NCBI RefSeq assembly: GCF_029961155.1
Contig: NZ_JASBRH010000001.1
Location: forward strand, 124,001-188,000
DNA: 64,000 bases
Direction: 5' to 3'
Source of the DNA: Pontibacterium granulatum
Lineage (GTDB): Bacteria > Pseudomonadota > Gammaproteobacteria > Pseudomonadales > Balneatricaceae
The notes under the pieces are model-generated. The model saw only the letters and a list, made by a program, of their open reading frames with translations, was not told where the DNA came from and did no database searches. Position numbers and translations under genes: made by a program. Numbering within the stretch: position 1 is the stretch's first letter; each line of letters starts with the position of its first letter. Positions 1-9,997 of the stretch are shown here, piece by piece.

Positions 1-495
1 TGGTGAAGCGGCTACCGCTGCCGCTGCGACAGGCGCCGGTTGCGGCGTTAGCGAAGCCGGTACTGGTGCGGATGCGGATGCGGGTGCTGCAGCTGGTGCA
101 GGTGCTGTGCCGCTGGTATACGCGATCAACTGGTTAATCAACCCAGGATCAGCGGGTTCAGGGGTCAAGCCCTCTCGCACAGCCTCGAACATGACGTTAA
201 CCGCATCCAGTGCCTGAAGAACCACGTCCATGAGTTCAGGGGAGATAGCGAGTTCGCCGTTTCGCAGCTGGTCAAACAGGTTTTCCGCCTTATGGCAACA
301 CTCAACCATTGCCTCCAGCTGCAGAAAACCTGCACCGCCTTTAACCGTGTGAAAACCGCGAAAAATCGCATTAAGAAGGTCACGGTCATCCGGACGCTGC
401 TCGAGATCCACTAGCTGTTCAGATAGCAGCTCAAGAATCTCTCCGGCTTCTACAAGAAAGTCTTCCAGAATTTCCTGATCAACATCTAAACTCAT
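1..495 (-). CDS. cheA: Chemotaxis histidine kinase CheA (N-terminal part, cut by window edge)
   Basis: Histidine autokinase that phosphorylates CheY and takes input from chemoreceptors through CheW. Only about 165 N-terminal residues are in the window. They form an HPt domain (roughly residues 1-105) with the phospho-accepting histidine in FHTVKGGAGFL at residue 49. An Ala/Pro-rich linker follows, encoded by repetitive gct/gcg/gca codons. The ATG at 493-495 lies just after cheZ, 13 bases from its stop codon, so the two genes are probably co-transcribed. The kinase, dimerisation and CheW-like domains must lie beyond position 1. The HPt motif is seen directly; the remaining architecture is inferred from the family. 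Confidence 0.93.
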   Translation of the reverse strand, partial: MSLDVDQEILEDFLVEAGEILELLSEQLVDLEQRPDDRDLLNAIFRGFHTVKGGAGFLQLEAMVECCHKAENLFDQLRNGELAISPELMDVVLQALDAVNVMFEAVREGLTPEPADPGLINQLIAYTSGTAPAPAAAPASASAPVPASLTPQPAPVAAAAVAASP

Positions 496-508
496 GAAGC
501 GCTCCTAA

Positions 509-1222
509 TTAAAACCCGAGACTGGACAGTAGCTCGTCAACATCGTCCTGTTCAGTCACAACATCGGGGGAATCTTTAGCTCTGATCTGAGGTCCTTCGG
601 CGGCGATGGCTTTTTCTTTAGCCTGTTCGTCAGACAAGTTTGTCTGTGCCACCTTGGATGCGCCACCCAGTCGCTCTACCGTTGCCGCCGTATCCATCAG
701 TTGCACCAGGTGCATCTCGACATTACTGAGCAACATCATAACCTTACGAATCAATTGACCGGCGACATCCTGATATTCCTGGGCCACCATAATCTCGGTC
801 AATTCCAAGCGCAGGTTCGCGACGTTTTTTAGTGCGCTATCGCTCTGACCTTCCTCTTCCAACTCAACAAGAATAGAGAGGGCACGATCAACCCGGTCAA
901 GGGTCTGATGAGCATTCTTTTCTGTTAGCCCGACAACATGGTCAAGGCTTGCAGACGCATCGGTGAGGTCCAGATGTTCGCCTTCGGTATGGATAGAATC
1001 CTGAACATCTTTACCAAACGCTTTCAGGGCTTCGTGGAGACCGCGGGTCAGGGTACCCACTTCCTGATAGAACATCTGATGGCGGAACTCATAAAGGTCC
1101 TGGATCTGGTCCAGTGCGGAGGGAATATCTCCCTGCTGTAACACGTCGACCAGTTTGTCAGCCTTCTGTTTCAGCAGGCTTTCCAAATGTTCAATTCCGT
1201 GGAGATTTTCTGCACCGGCCAT
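509..1222 (-). CDS. cheZ: Protein phosphatase CheZ
   Basis: Dephosphorylates CheY-P to end the motor-switching signal. The 237-residue protein is mostly helical. It carries the phosphatase motif QEYQDVAGQLI, in which D152 and Q156 correspond to the catalytic acidic residue and the water-positioning glutamine of the family. It ends in DVDELLSSLGF, a typical C-terminal CheY-binding tail joined by a variable linker. It sits between cheY (18 bases upstream) and cheA (13 bases downstream). CheZ in this position is typical of beta/gammaproteobacterial polar-flagellum clusters. Confidence 0.97.
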   Translation of the reverse strand: MAGAENLHGIEHLESLLKQKADKLVDVLQQGDIPSALDQIQDLYEFRHQMFYQEVGTLTRGLHEALKAFGKDVQDSIHTEGEHLDLTDASASLDHVVGLTEKNAHQTLDRVDRALSILVELEEEGQSDSALKNVANLRLELTEIMVAQEYQDVAGQLIRKVMMLLSNVEMHLVQLMDTAATVERLGGASKVAQTNLSDEQAKEKAIAAEGPQIRAKDSPDVVTEQDDVDELLSSLGF

Positions 1223-1239
1223 AACCTACCTTTGTAAAA

Positions 1240-1632
1240 TCAGCCTTCGAGACGCTCGAAAATCTTGTCGATTTTCTCTTTCAGCGTTACGGCCGTAAAT
1301 GGCTTAACAACATACCCGTTAACGCCAGCCTGCGCTGCCGCGATAATCTGCTCTCGCTTAGCTTCTGCAGTTACCATCAACACAGGAATGCTGCTTAGGT
1401 TAGGATCAGAGCGGACATGCTTGAGCAGGTCAATACCGCTCATATTCGGCATATTCCAGTCAGTGATGAGGAACTCGATCCCACCCTGCTTCAGAATAGG
1501 AAGCGCAGTGGCACCGTCGTCAGCCTCAATAACATTTGTTAAACCCAGCTCTTTCAACAGGTTTTTGATAATGCGCCTCATTGTAGAAAAATCGTCTACA
1601 ACGAGTATTTTGATGTCTTTTTTCAACACCAT
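1240..1632 (-). CDS. cheY: Chemotaxis response regulator CheY
   Basis: Single-domain receiver that binds FliM/FliN when phosphorylated and switches motor rotation. The acidic pocket is in VVDDFS, the phospho-acceptor is D58 in [13 protein letters not shown], and the conserved switch Thr/Lys are in VTAEAK and VVKPF. The start is set at the ATG at 1630-1632, which gives about 130 residues, the usual length. A longer frame to 1674 would add 14 residues with no family counterpart. A GGGAG lies very close to this ATG, so the adjacent GTG (1627-1629) is also possible. Follows fliA in the same direction. Confidence 0.96.
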   Translation of the reverse strand: MVLKKDIKILVVDDFSTMRRIIKNLLKELGLTNVIEADDGATALPILKQGGIEFLITDWNMPNMSGIDLLKHVRSDPNLSSIPVLMVTAEAKREQIIAAAQAGVNGYVVKPFTAVTLKEKIDKIFERLEG

Positions 1633-1726
1633 TCTCCCATGACATACTTGCATCGCATTCGAGCCGAATGCCAATTACTGCAAATTTAGACGTGCTTGGT
1701 CAACAAGAAATTGTAGCCCCGGCTTT

Positions 1727-2437
1727 TTATCGCCACTCACCCAAACGAGACCGCAATCGCAGTGCCGCCTGGCTGTGAATCTGACTTACGCGAGATTCAC
1801 TAACACCCAGTACTTGTCCTATCTCCTTGAGATTCAGCTCTTCATCATAATAAAGCGCAAGCACAAGCTTTTCCCTTTCGGGCAAATTATCGATCTCTGT
1901 TACCAGGGCAGAAACAAATGCCTGCTCTTCAACCCGGGCATTCGGTCCCTCTCCGGCAGCGACAACCTGCTCACCCGGATACTCGTCGTCCGGATTCAAT
2001 AGTTCGTCCAGACTGAAAAGGCGACTATCCACGGAATCTTTTAACAAACTATGATATTCATCGATCGATACGCCCATTTCTTTAGCAACTTCTGCATCGG
2101 ACGCATCACGACCGGTTCGAGCTTCGACCTGTTGAATAGCTTCAGACACTCGCCTGCCGTTTCGGTGAACGGATCTTGGGGTCCAATCGCCACGTCGAAC
2201 TTCATCAATAATCGAACCACGGATGCGAATACCCGCGTACGTTTCGAAGCTTGCACCTTTGGAGGGATCGTATTTGGAGGCCGCTTCCAGCAAGCCGATC
2301 ATGCCAGACTGGATCAGATCATCCAGTACGACAGTAGAGGGAAGTCGAGCCATGAGGTGATGCGCAATGCGTTTAACCAGTGGTGCATACTGCTGTATCA
2401 ACTCTTCACTTGACGTGAATTGAAGCTGGTTATACAT
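1727..2437 (-). CDS. fliA: Flagellar sigma factor FliA (sigma-28)
   Basis: RNA polymerase sigma factor for late flagellar genes. 236 residues, the family length. Region 2 includes LDDLIQSGMIGLLEAASKYD and the FETYAGIRIRGSIIDE segment. Region 4 is a C-terminal helix-turn-helix in LKEIGQVLGVSESRVSQIHS. Probable targets inside this window are the TAAA-N15-GCCGATA-type elements upstream of fliC and of the maf glycosylation operon. It sits between fleN and cheY, as in Pseudomonas. Its anti-sigma factor FlgM is not in the window. Confidence 0.97.
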   Translation of the reverse strand: MYNQLQFTSSEELIQQYAPLVKRIAHHLMARLPSTVVLDDLIQSGMIGLLEAASKYDPSKGASFETYAGIRIRGSIIDEVRRGDWTPRSVHRNGRRVSEAIQQVEARTGRDASDAEVAKEMGVSIDEYHSLLKDSVDSRLFSLDELLNPDDEYPGEQVVAAGEGPNARVEEQAFVSALVTEIDNLPEREKLVLALYYDEELNLKEIGQVLGVSESRVSQIHSQAALRLRSRLGEWR

Positions 2438-2461
2438 GCCACCCCTTAATTAACTCAATGG

Positions 2462-3274
2462 CTAATTTCCGCGCACCAGACGCTCAACAAAAAACTCAAG
2501 ATGGCCACGCGGCGTATTCAACACCGGCCAGGCTTCCACTTTCGCAGCCAACTGACGATACGCAAGAGCTGCCTTACTCTTCGGAAATGCTTCTAAAACA
2601 GCAGCTTGCCGCTGTACTGCTTTGCGCACCGATTCATCATAAGGTATTGCCCCCACATATTGAAGTGTTACCTCGAGAAACCTATCGGTGACGGTTTGCA
2701 GCTTGGAAAACATATTCCGGCCTTCCTGTTCTGACCTTACCATATTTGCCAGCACACGGAAGCGCGTCGTATGGTAATCTCGATTCAAAAGCTTGATCAG
2801 CGCATACGCATCCGTGATGGAGGTTGGTTCATCGCACACCACCACCAGCACTTCCTGAGCCGCACGTACAAAGCTCACCACCGATTCAGAGATACCTGCC
2901 GCCGTATCAATCACCAGCACATCGATATCATCTGCAAATTCGCTAAAGGCATGAATCAGCTCGGCGTGCTCATGCACACTCAGCGTGGTCATTTCCTGGG
3001 TGCCGGATGATGCCGGCACTATGCCAAAGTATTCGTTGACCGGAATCAAAACATCACGCAATCCACAATTTCCCGCCAACACATCCGCGATATTCATCTT
3101 GGGACTGAGCCCCATCATGACATCCACATTAGCCAGACCCAGGTCCGCATCCATCAGAACAACGCGGCGCTCCAGCTTGCTGAGTGCCAACGCAAGGTTC
3201 ACAGAAACGTTCGTTTTACCAACGCCACCTTTCCCCCCTGTTACAGCAATAACTTTTACAGGCCTAGCACTCAT
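2462..3274 (-). CDS. fleN: Flagellar number regulator FleN (FlhG), MinD-like ATPase
   Basis: ParA/MinD-type ATPase that limits flagellar number, in known systems by antagonising FleQ and acting with FlhF at the pole. The deviant Walker A is KGGVGKTN near the N terminus. The A' segment is LMDADLGLANVDVMMG and the Walker B segment is DVLVIDTAAGIS. About 270 residues. The start is placed at ATG 3272-3274 with an AGGA element nine bases upstream; an in-frame TTG lies two codons earlier. It lies between flhF and fliA, the canonical order. Confidence 0.96.
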   Translation of the reverse strand: MSARPVKVIAVTGGKGGVGKTNVSVNLALALSKLERRVVLMDADLGLANVDVMMGLSPKMNIADVLAGNCGLRDVLIPVNEYFGIVPASSGTQEMTTLSVHEHAELIHAFSEFADDIDVLVIDTAAGISESVVSFVRAAQEVLVVVCDEPTSITDAYALIKLLNRDYHTTRFRVLANMVRSEQEGRNMFSKLQTVTDRFLEVTLQYVGAIPYDESVRKAVQRQAAVLEAFPKSKAALAYRQLAAKVEAWPVLNTPRGHLEFFVERLVRGN

Positions 3275-3298
3275 ATCCAATCATCCTAACTTCAACTC

Positions 3299-4744
3299 TC
3301 AGCCTGCATTAAACAGAGGGGCAACATTATCGTTTCGTCCCCCCAAGGTTGCTTCAGACTGTGACTCCTGGGCAGTCAACACCGCCCGACTTACGAGATC
3401 ACGCTTATTACCCACTCCGATATCATCCGGGATGCGCTGACCGTCAGCCGCGTAGGCAACTGACAAATTTTTCTCGACCACAAACGAGAGAGCCTCACCC
3501 AGACTGCCGGATTCATCCATCTTGCTCAGCACACAGCCATTAAGCCCGAGCCCTTTGTACGCCTCGTAACCTTTTTCGATCACCTGACGCTGACTGGAAC
3601 AGGAGACAACCAACAGCTTTTTCATCCGCACAGTGACACTTTCCAGCATCTCCAGTTGTTGTCGGCTATGGGGGTCTTTATCACTCAGACCGGCGGTATC
3701 GATCAGTACCAAACGTTTATTGCGCAGCGACTGTAAAACCTGCTCCAGACTGTTGCTGTCGTCTACCACGCGCACCGGCACATCCAGAATTCGACCAAAG
3801 GTTTTAAGCTGCTCATGCGCGGCAATACGGTAGGTATCGGTAGTTACCAGCGCGACACTGGAACTGCCGTACTTCAGTACGTAGCGGGCGGCCAGCTTAC
3901 CGATGGTAGTGGTCTTCCCCACCCCGGTTGGTCCCACAAAGGCGATCATGCCGCCCCGATCGGTAAACTCCTCCCCCATCACCGGCACCGATTCCGCGAG
4001 GCGGGCCAAAACATTCTGCCAAGCCTTATCCGGTGCCGTACCCAGCTCTACCCCCGCCATTAGATGCTTTTGCAAACGCGGACTTAACCCCAATGCATTC
4101 AGCTTGCGTTCCAACGGTGATGCGGGCTGCTCCATCTGTGCAGACAGCTGCGATTGTTGCTGCAGCATCGCTTTCAGCTGATGGATCTCCTGCTGCATCT
4201 CCTGCAGCGCACCGCGCTCCGGCGCAGGACCTGGCGCTATAACGGGCTCAGGACGGGACGTATACTCCGGTTCATAGCCGGAGAACGAAGACTCGGGATC
4301 TGCCTGTGGCGGTGCGGATTGCGGAGGGACTTGAGCGCGAGCACGCTGACGCTGTTTCAGCGACGCCAGAATGGTCTCCAGATCATCATCCGCTTCAATC
4401 TGCTGGTTTCGATTACCAGTAATGGCTGAAGGCACTTCATCGTCCCGTTGTGCTTCGGCGATACGGGCGCGCGCCCTCTCTTTCTCTTCAGCCAAATGAC
4501 CAGAGACAGGCACACCGCCTTTTCCAGTCAGAAGGCGGATCTGTTCGTCACGGCGTTTCTTGCGTGCACGCTCACGCTTAAACTCCGCCTGAGCTGCTTC
4601 ATATTCGTGTTCGTGGGCGGCAACGACCTCTACACCACCGGCGACGCGACGGTTAGACACGATTACCGCATCCGGACCTATCTCCTCACGTACCCGCGCC
4701 ATCGCCTGACGCATATCGGGTGCAAAAAATCGTTTAACTTTCAT
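3299..4744 (-). CDS. flhF: Flagellar placement GTPase FlhF
   Basis: SRP-family GTPase that determines the polar site of flagellum assembly. It has an N-terminal basic B domain and a charged, Gln/Pro-rich linker around residues 100-200. The NG domain carries the P-loop VGPTGVGKTTTIGKLA, then the DTYRIAAHEQL, LIDTAGLSDKD and LSKMDESGSLGE motifs. 481 residues, within the variable family range. Downstream of flhA by 38 bases and upstream of fleN; the FlhF/FleN pair sets the position and number of the polar flagellum. Confidence 0.96.
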   Translation of the reverse strand: MKVKRFFAPDMRQAMARVREEIGPDAVIVSNRRVAGGVEVVAAHEHEYEAAQAEFKRERARKKRRDEQIRLLTGKGGVPVSGHLAEEKERARARIAEAQRDDEVPSAITGNRNQQIEADDDLETILASLKQRQRARAQVPPQSAPPQADPESSFSGYEPEYTSRPEPVIAPGPAPERGALQEMQQEIHQLKAMLQQQSQLSAQMEQPASPLERKLNALGLSPRLQKHLMAGVELGTAPDKAWQNVLARLAESVPVMGEEFTDRGGMIAFVGPTGVGKTTTIGKLAARYVLKYGSSSVALVTTDTYRIAAHEQLKTFGRILDVPVRVVDDSNSLEQVLQSLRNKRLVLIDTAGLSDKDPHSRQQLEMLESVTVRMKKLLVVSCSSQRQVIEKGYEAYKGLGLNGCVLSKMDESGSLGEALSFVVEKNLSVAYAADGQRIPDDIGVGNKRDLVSRAVLTAQESQSEATLGGRNDNVAPLFNAG

Positions 4745-4781
4745 AACCCACCTTTCGTACAGCTGCGCTTAGCGATTTAGC

Positions 4782-6902
4782 CTAAGCACCTTGCTGCCCT
4801 CCTACCGTCGCCACAATCGTCACCCGTTTATTTTCCGGGACCTCCTGATACGACAGCACATGAATATGGTGATCTCCATAGCGAACAAACTTCGCCATCA
4901 GCGGCCTTACCGGCGCCGCAACCAACAGGATCGATGGACGACCGTTCATCTCTTGCTGCGCCGCCGTAGCAGCCAGCGACGCCTGCAAACGCTCGGCCAT
5001 ACCCGGCTCAAGCACCAGGCCACCATCTTCGCCCTGCTGCTGTACCGATGACAGCAACAACTGCTCAAGCTGGGAATCGAGCGTAATCACCGGCAGTTCC
5101 AGCTCCGCTCCGTTGATTGTCTGCACAATCAGCTTGGCCAGCGATACACGCACGGCGGCGGTCAGCGCAACCGGATCCTGCGTTCTGCCAGTGGCATCTG
5201 CTAATGTTTCGGCAATTGTGCGGAAATCTTTCAGCGGAACCTGCTCCATCAGCAGATTCTGCAGCACTTTCAGTAGTACGCTGACCGACAATTTAGCCGG
5301 TATCAACTCCTCAACCAACTTCGGCGATCCTTTGGACAGCATATCCAGTAGCTGTTGCACCTCTTCATGCCCCAGTAGTTCGTGGGCATTGTTTTGTAAC
5401 AGCTGGTTGAGATGTGTCGCCACCACCGTGGACGCATCTACCACGGTATAACCCAGCGACTGGGCATGCTCTTTCTGCGTCGGTTCAATCCACACCGCAT
5501 CCAGACCAAAGGCCGGATCCTTGACCTCGATCCCCTGCAACGGACCAAATACCTGCCCCGGATCAATCGCCAGCTCGCGGTCTGGGTAGATTTCTGCCTC
5601 ACCGACAACAACGCCCATCAGCGTGATCCGATAAGCGCCGGGCAATAGATCCAGGTTATCCCGGATATGCACCGAGGGCACCAGAAAGCCCAGGTCCTGA
5701 GAAAGTTTTTTGCGCACCCCCTTGATACGGCTCAATAGCTGACCACCCTGCATCTTATCCACCATTGGGATAAGGCGGTAACCAACCTCAAGACCGACCA
5801 TATCCACGGGCATCACATCATCCCAATCGAGCTCTTTCTGCTCTTCTGCGGCATCCACTGCATCCATGTCAGATTTCTGACTCTCCTCAGCGCGCTGCAC
5901 CTCCTCTTGTTCCTGTTTTTGTTGATGCTTGTAGATATACCATGCACCTACACCCGCAGCGATCGCCAAAGACAAGAATGCAAAATGCGGCATCCCCGGC
6001 ACGATTCCCATCACCCCAAGGATGGTTGCAGTCACAGCAAGAGACTTGGGCGATGCAAATAACTGCCCCACCACCTGCCGCCCCATATCATGAGACGCGT
6101 TCTGACGGGTTACCATGATCGCCGCGGCTGTTGACAGCAGCAACGATGGAATCTGAGCCACCAAACCATCACCGATGGTCAACAACGTGTAGTATTCCAC
6201 CGCAACCGACGCGTCCAAGTCGTGCTGCAGAATACCGACCGAAAATCCACCCAGAATGTTGATCACCAGAATCAGGATACCTGCAACCGCATCACCCCGA
6301 ACAAACTTTGAAGCACCATCCATCGAACCGTAAAAGTCGGCTTCTTGCGTAACCTCTTCACGACGGGAACGCGCTGTATCCTGATCGATCAAACCGGCAT
6401 TCAGGTCCGCATCGATTGCCATCTGCTTACCCGGCATAGCATCCAGAGTAAAGCGAGCACTTACTTCCGAAATACGCCCGGCGCCTTTGGTCACCACTAC
6501 AAAGTTGATGATAACCAGAATCAGGAACACCACCAGACCGACAACGTAGTTGCCGCCGATCACCACGGCACCGAAGGCTTCGATCACTTTACCCGCAGCG
6601 TCACCACCTTCATGACCATACAACAACACCACACGGGTAGAGGCCACATTCAGCGCCAGCCTCATCAGCGTAGCCACCAGCAGAATGCTCGGAAACACTG
6701 CAAACTCGAGCGGTCGCATCGCATACACGCTTACCAGCAACACCACGATCGACAGTGCAATATTAAACGTAAAGAGCACGTCCAGCAGGAAAGGCGGCAT
6801 CGGCAACGTAACCATTGCCAGGATGATCAGCAGCAGGAAAGGAACCCCCAGATTCCCCTGACCGAGACTGCGAAGATTTGTCAGGATTTCCGTTCTATCC
6901 AC
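4782..6902 (-). CDS. flhA: Flagellar export apparatus protein FlhA
   Basis: Large inner-membrane component of the flagellar type III export gate. 706 residues, close to the family norm. The N-terminal half holds about eight hydrophobic segments and the conserved FHIPEP-type region with DAMPGKQMAIDADLNAG. The C-terminal cytoplasmic half would bind chaperone-substrate complexes. It is separated from flhB by about 148 bases that hold a sigma-54-like promoter, so it probably heads its own unit with flhF-fleN-fliA-cheYZA. Confidence 0.98.
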   Translation of the reverse strand: MDRTEILTNLRSLGQGNLGVPFLLLIILAMVTLPMPPFLLDVLFTFNIALSIVVLLVSVYAMRPLEFAVFPSILLVATLMRLALNVASTRVVLLYGHEGGDAAGKVIEAFGAVVIGGNYVVGLVVFLILVIINFVVVTKGAGRISEVSARFTLDAMPGKQMAIDADLNAGLIDQDTARSRREEVTQEADFYGSMDGASKFVRGDAVAGILILVINILGGFSVGILQHDLDASVAVEYYTLLTIGDGLVAQIPSLLLSTAAAIMVTRQNASHDMGRQVVGQLFASPKSLAVTATILGVMGIVPGMPHFAFLSLAIAAGVGAWYIYKHQQKQEQEEVQRAEESQKSDMDAVDAAEEQKELDWDDVMPVDMVGLEVGYRLIPMVDKMQGGQLLSRIKGVRKKLSQDLGFLVPSVHIRDNLDLLPGAYRITLMGVVVGEAEIYPDRELAIDPGQVFGPLQGIEVKDPAFGLDAVWIEPTQKEHAQSLGYTVVDASTVVATHLNQLLQNNAHELLGHEEVQQLLDMLSKGSPKLVEELIPAKLSVSVLLKVLQNLLMEQVPLKDFRTIAETLADATGRTQDPVALTAAVRVSLAKLIVQTINGAELELPVITLDSQLEQLLLSSVQQQGEDGGLVLEPGMAERLQASLAATAAQQEMNGRPSILLVAAPVRPLMAKFVRYGDHHIHVLSYQEVPENKRVTIVATVGGQQGA

Positions 6903-7031
6903 TCAACCTACCAACGTCAATATTATGACACCTTATAAACAACACACGCCCCTGCACTTTAACAAAAAGCGATACTAACAAACCGATAAAGACAATATTT
7001 TGACGATCCGCACGGGCGCAGCCAATAACCC

Positions 7032-7047
7032 TGCAATTAATACGCCA
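7032..7047 (-). promoter_or_regulatory. Sigma-54-type promoter upstream of flhA
   Basis: On the minus strand the sequence reads TGGCGTATTAATTGCA, which keeps the GG and GC of the -24/-12 consensus exactly 10 bases apart and a perfect TTGCA. It begins right after the flhB stop codon and would give a leader of about 115-120 bases for flhA. FleQ/sigma-54 control of flhA is known in Pseudomonas. Assignment here is by motif only. Confidence 0.6.
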
Positions 7048-7049
7048 GA

Positions 7050-8189
7050 TTATTCGTCGCGCCGGTACTCATCAGGAATCTGCAGATCTTTTTCTGACGG
7101 GGGATAGGGTTTCTGGGCCTGATAGATTTTGTAGTTCCGCAACTGATACACGTATGCCAGTACCTGGGCCACTGCGGTATAGAGCCCCGCCGGAATCTCC
7201 TCATTAACTTCTGAAGCATAATAGAGGGCTCGCGCAAGAGGCGCCGCAGCGACAAGCGGAATATCATTTTCACGCGCAATCTCACGTATTTTCAGCGCAA
7301 CAAAATCTGCCCCCATAGCCACTACATACGGTGCCCCACCGCGCTCTTCGTCGTACTTAAGCGCAACAGAGAAGTGAGTCGGGTTGGTGATCACCACATC
7401 GGCAGCAGGAACTTCCTTCATCATCTGCCGCTGAGCGATCTCACGCTGCAACTGACGGATGCGACCTTTTACCTCGGGCTTACCCTCAGTGTTTTTCATC
7501 TCATCCTTGATCTCCTGCATCGTCATCTTCAACTTCTTGGAGTAGGAGTACATCTGAAAGGGGACATCGATCGCGGCGATGATGATCAGGCTGGCACTGA
7601 GCATCAGGAATACCCAAATCACCAGCTCAACGGCATCAGACGCGGCCGTTTGAGGCGTTCCGTGCCCCAGCGCCAGCAAGTCTGCCTTGATACTCCAAAG
7701 CACACCGATCGCCACCGCCGCAACCACCGAGAACTTGCCCAGCGCTTTTATGAGCTCCACCAACGCGTTCATGGAGAACATACGCTTGATACCCGACAGC
7801 GGATTCAGGCGACTCCCCTTCGGAGCAAACGCCTGCGAACTGAAGTTCCACCCCCCCAGCGCAATCGGCCCCACCAGCGCAGCCAACATCACCAGCGCAA
7901 AGAAACCGATTAACCCGTTAAATGAATCAAACAGAGCCACCCCCAGGAAGATAGCCATCTGATTCACGTCAAAGATCACATCCCGCTCCAACTCGTAACT
8001 GAACTTGATGACATTCATCATATGCTCAGCCAGGATGCCGCCAAACATCAAAGCCGCCGCGGACGATGCCAGCAGCACCGCCATGGTAACCAGTTCTCGC
8101 GATCGGGGAACGTCGCCCTTTTCCCGCGCCTCACTTAATCGTTTGGCCGTGGGTTCTTCGGTTTTTTCCTGACCGGATTCTTCTGCCAT
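7050..8189 (-). CDS. flhB: Flagellar export switch protein FlhB
   Basis: Inner-membrane export component that switches substrate specificity from rod/hook to filament after FliK signals hook completion. 379 residues. Four hydrophobic segments in the N-terminal half are followed by a cytoplasmic domain with the autocleavage motif NPTH at about residue 266. The N terminus (EESGQEKTEEPTAKRLSEAR) is family-typical. It starts 5 bases after fliR and ends the fliK-to-flhB run. Confidence 0.98.
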   Translation of the reverse strand: MAEESGQEKTEEPTAKRLSEAREKGDVPRSRELVTMAVLLASSAAALMFGGILAEHMMNVIKFSYELERDVIFDVNQMAIFLGVALFDSFNGLIGFFALVMLAALVGPIALGGWNFSSQAFAPKGSRLNPLSGIKRMFSMNALVELIKALGKFSVVAAVAIGVLWSIKADLLALGHGTPQTAASDAVELVIWVFLMLSASLIIIAAIDVPFQMYSYSKKLKMTMQEIKDEMKNTEGKPEVKGRIRQLQREIAQRQMMKEVPAADVVITNPTHFSVALKYDEERGGAPYVVAMGADFVALKIREIARENDIPLVAAAPLARALYYASEVNEEIPAGLYTAVAQVLAYVYQLRNYKIYQAQKPYPPSEKDLQIPDEYRRDE

Positions 8190-8194
8190 CGCAG

Positions 8195-8971
8195 TTACTC
8201 CGTCACCATTAAGCCACGCAGGTATTCCAGCGCGAACTCGGTCATGTTGTAGTAGTGGCCCAACAGGTCACTCATAGATACCCACACAATCAGCAACCCC
8301 ATCAGCATGGTAAACGGGAAACCGATCGCAAAGATGTTCAGCTGTGGCGCTGCACGGGTCATCACACCAAAGGCGAAGTTCACGACCAGCAGCGCCGTTA
8401 CGGCGGGCAACGCGATCATCATGGCACCTGAAAACATCCAACTCCCCGTCAGTGCCATCTTCCAGAAGGAGTCCATCGCGATGGGAGTCCCTACCGGAAT
8501 CAAGGCAAAGCTCTCCGCCATCACCTCAATCATGATCAAATGAGCATTGGATGCCAGGAACAGCATCATCACAATCATCAGATAGTACTGTCCCAGTATC
8601 ACCACCGAGACACCGTTTGCCGGATCGGAGGTCGACGCAAAACCCAGACCCATCTGCATTGCTGTAATCTGGGCGCCCAAGGCGAATACCTGAAACAACA
8701 CGTGAACAATAAACCCCATCACCGCACCTATCAGGATCTGCTGCCCGATGACCTTCACATTGGCAAATGACAATCCGTCGTAGAGCGGCATTTCCGGGAC
8801 CACCGGCAGCAGCAGTACAACCACCGCGATCGCCAAACCAAGGCGGATACGGATCGGCACCATCTGCGAACCAATCATCGGAATCGCCATAAAAAACGAC
8901 GCAATACGAAAGAACGGCCAAAGAAAGGATGAGACCATCCGTTCCAACTGCGCAGGATCCAGTTCCAGCAC
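8195..8971 (-). CDS. fliR: Flagellar export protein FliR
   Basis: Inner-membrane subunit of the FliPQR export-gate core complex. 258 residues with about six hydrophobic segments, including the conserved region around QMGLGFASTSDPANG. Located between fliQ (4-base gap) and flhB (5-base gap), the standard order. Tight spacing implies translational coupling. Confidence 0.97.
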   Translation of the reverse strand: MLELDPAQLERMVSSFLWPFFRIASFFMAIPMIGSQMVPIRIRLGLAIAVVVLLLPVVPEMPLYDGLSFANVKVIGQQILIGAVMGFIVHVLFQVFALGAQITAMQMGLGFASTSDPANGVSVVILGQYYLMIVMMLFLASNAHLIMIEVMAESFALIPVGTPIAMDSFWKMALTGSWMFSGAMMIALPAVTALLVVNFAFGVMTRAAPQLNIFAIGFPFTMLMGLLIVWVSMSDLLGHYYNMTEFALEYLRGLMVTE

Positions 8972-8975
8972 CGGA

Positions 8976-9245
8976 TTACCCTATGAGGTAGGGGATGTTG
9001 TGAAACAGGAAGGAGAAGAGATCTTTGATCTTGCCGACAATCCAGGGCCCCATCGCCATAATGACCAGCAACGTGATAATCAGACGCGGCAAAAAGGAGA
9101 GGGTCTGTTCGTTGATCTGGGTAGCCGCCTGAAACATGGAGATGATCAAACCCACAATCAGACTGGGCGTAATGATCACACCCACCAGAGTCACGATGAG
9201 CATAAACGCTTCACCGTAAACATCGAGCACCACGTCGGTCGACAT
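8976..9245 (-). CDS. fliQ: Flagellar export protein FliQ
   Basis: Small inner-membrane subunit of the export gate. 89 residues with two hydrophobic hairpin segments and the conserved stretch FQAATQINEQTLSFLPRL. Length and neighbours (fliP, fliR) are exactly as expected. Eleven bases separate it from fliP. Confidence 0.97.
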   Translation of the reverse strand: MSTDVVLDVYGEAFMLIVTLVGVIITPSLIVGLIISMFQAATQINEQTLSFLPRLIITLLVIMAMGPWIVGKIKDLFSFLFHNIPYLIG

Positions 9246-9256
9246 AACGAAGCCCT

Positions 9257-9997
9257 CTATATTCCGAAGCTAGCTGCGAGTGTACCCACCACCATGGCCC
9301 AGCCATCAGCCAATACAAACAGCATGATCTTAAACGGCAGCGAGATAATCACCGGCGACAGCATCATCATACCCATCGCCATCAGGACACTGGCTACCAC
9401 CATATCAATTACCAGAAACGGGATAAACAGCATAAACCCGATCTGGAATGCTGTTTTCAGTTCACTGGTCACAAAGGCAGGCACCAACACCGTAAACGGA
9501 ATCTCCTCCGCACCACTCACCTTGGGCGTTTTAGAGATCTTCATAAACATTTCCAGATCGGTCTCACGGGTTTGCTTCAGCATAAACTCGCGAAACGGTC
9601 CACTGGCTGTTTCCAACGCCTGCACCACACCGATCTGCTCATCGAGATAGGGCTGAACAGCCTGCTGATTCACCTTCTCCAGCACCGGCATCATAATAAA
9701 CAGACTAAGAAACATTGCCAGCCCCACCATCACCTGATTGGACGGCGTTTGTTGCAAGCCCAACGCCTGACGCAGTATCGCAAACACGACGATAATGCGG
9801 GTAAAGGACGTCATCATCATGACCATCGCTGGCAGGAATGTCAGCATGGTCATCAGGATGAGGATCTGTAGCGTTACACTGTAGTTTTCAGCTCCACCCT
9901 CACCGGTGGTCACACTGACCGCCGGTATTCCCACATCAGCGGCGAAAACAGGAGCCGCCCAGCCCAACAAGACCAGAAGCGTAAGCAGAATTCTCAC
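9257..9997 (-). CDS. fliP: Flagellar export protein FliP
   Basis: Core pore subunit of the flagellar type III export gate. 246 residues with an N-terminal signal peptide ([19 protein letters not shown]), as in most FliP proteins. It then has the conserved [18 protein letters not shown] and [18 protein letters not shown] segments. Its start overlaps the fliO stop by 4 bases (ATGA-type coupling). Confidence 0.98.
   Translation of the reverse strand: MRILLTLLVLLGWAAPVFAADVGIPAVSVTTGEGGAENYSVTLQILILMTMLTFLPAMVMMMTSFTRIIVVFAILRQALGLQQTPSNQVMVGLAMFLSLFIMMPVLEKVNQQAVQPYLDEQIGVVQALETASGPFREFMLKQTRETDLEMFMKISKTPKVSGAEEIPFTVLVPAFVTSELKTAFQIGFMLFIPFLVIDMVVASVLMAMGMMMLSPVIISLPFKIMLFVLADGWAMVVGTLAASFGI

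Noticed and set aside
4745-4800. Possible sigma-54 promoter upstream of flhF
   Set aside because: Only the GG and GC pairs match; the rest of the -24/-12 blocks does not.
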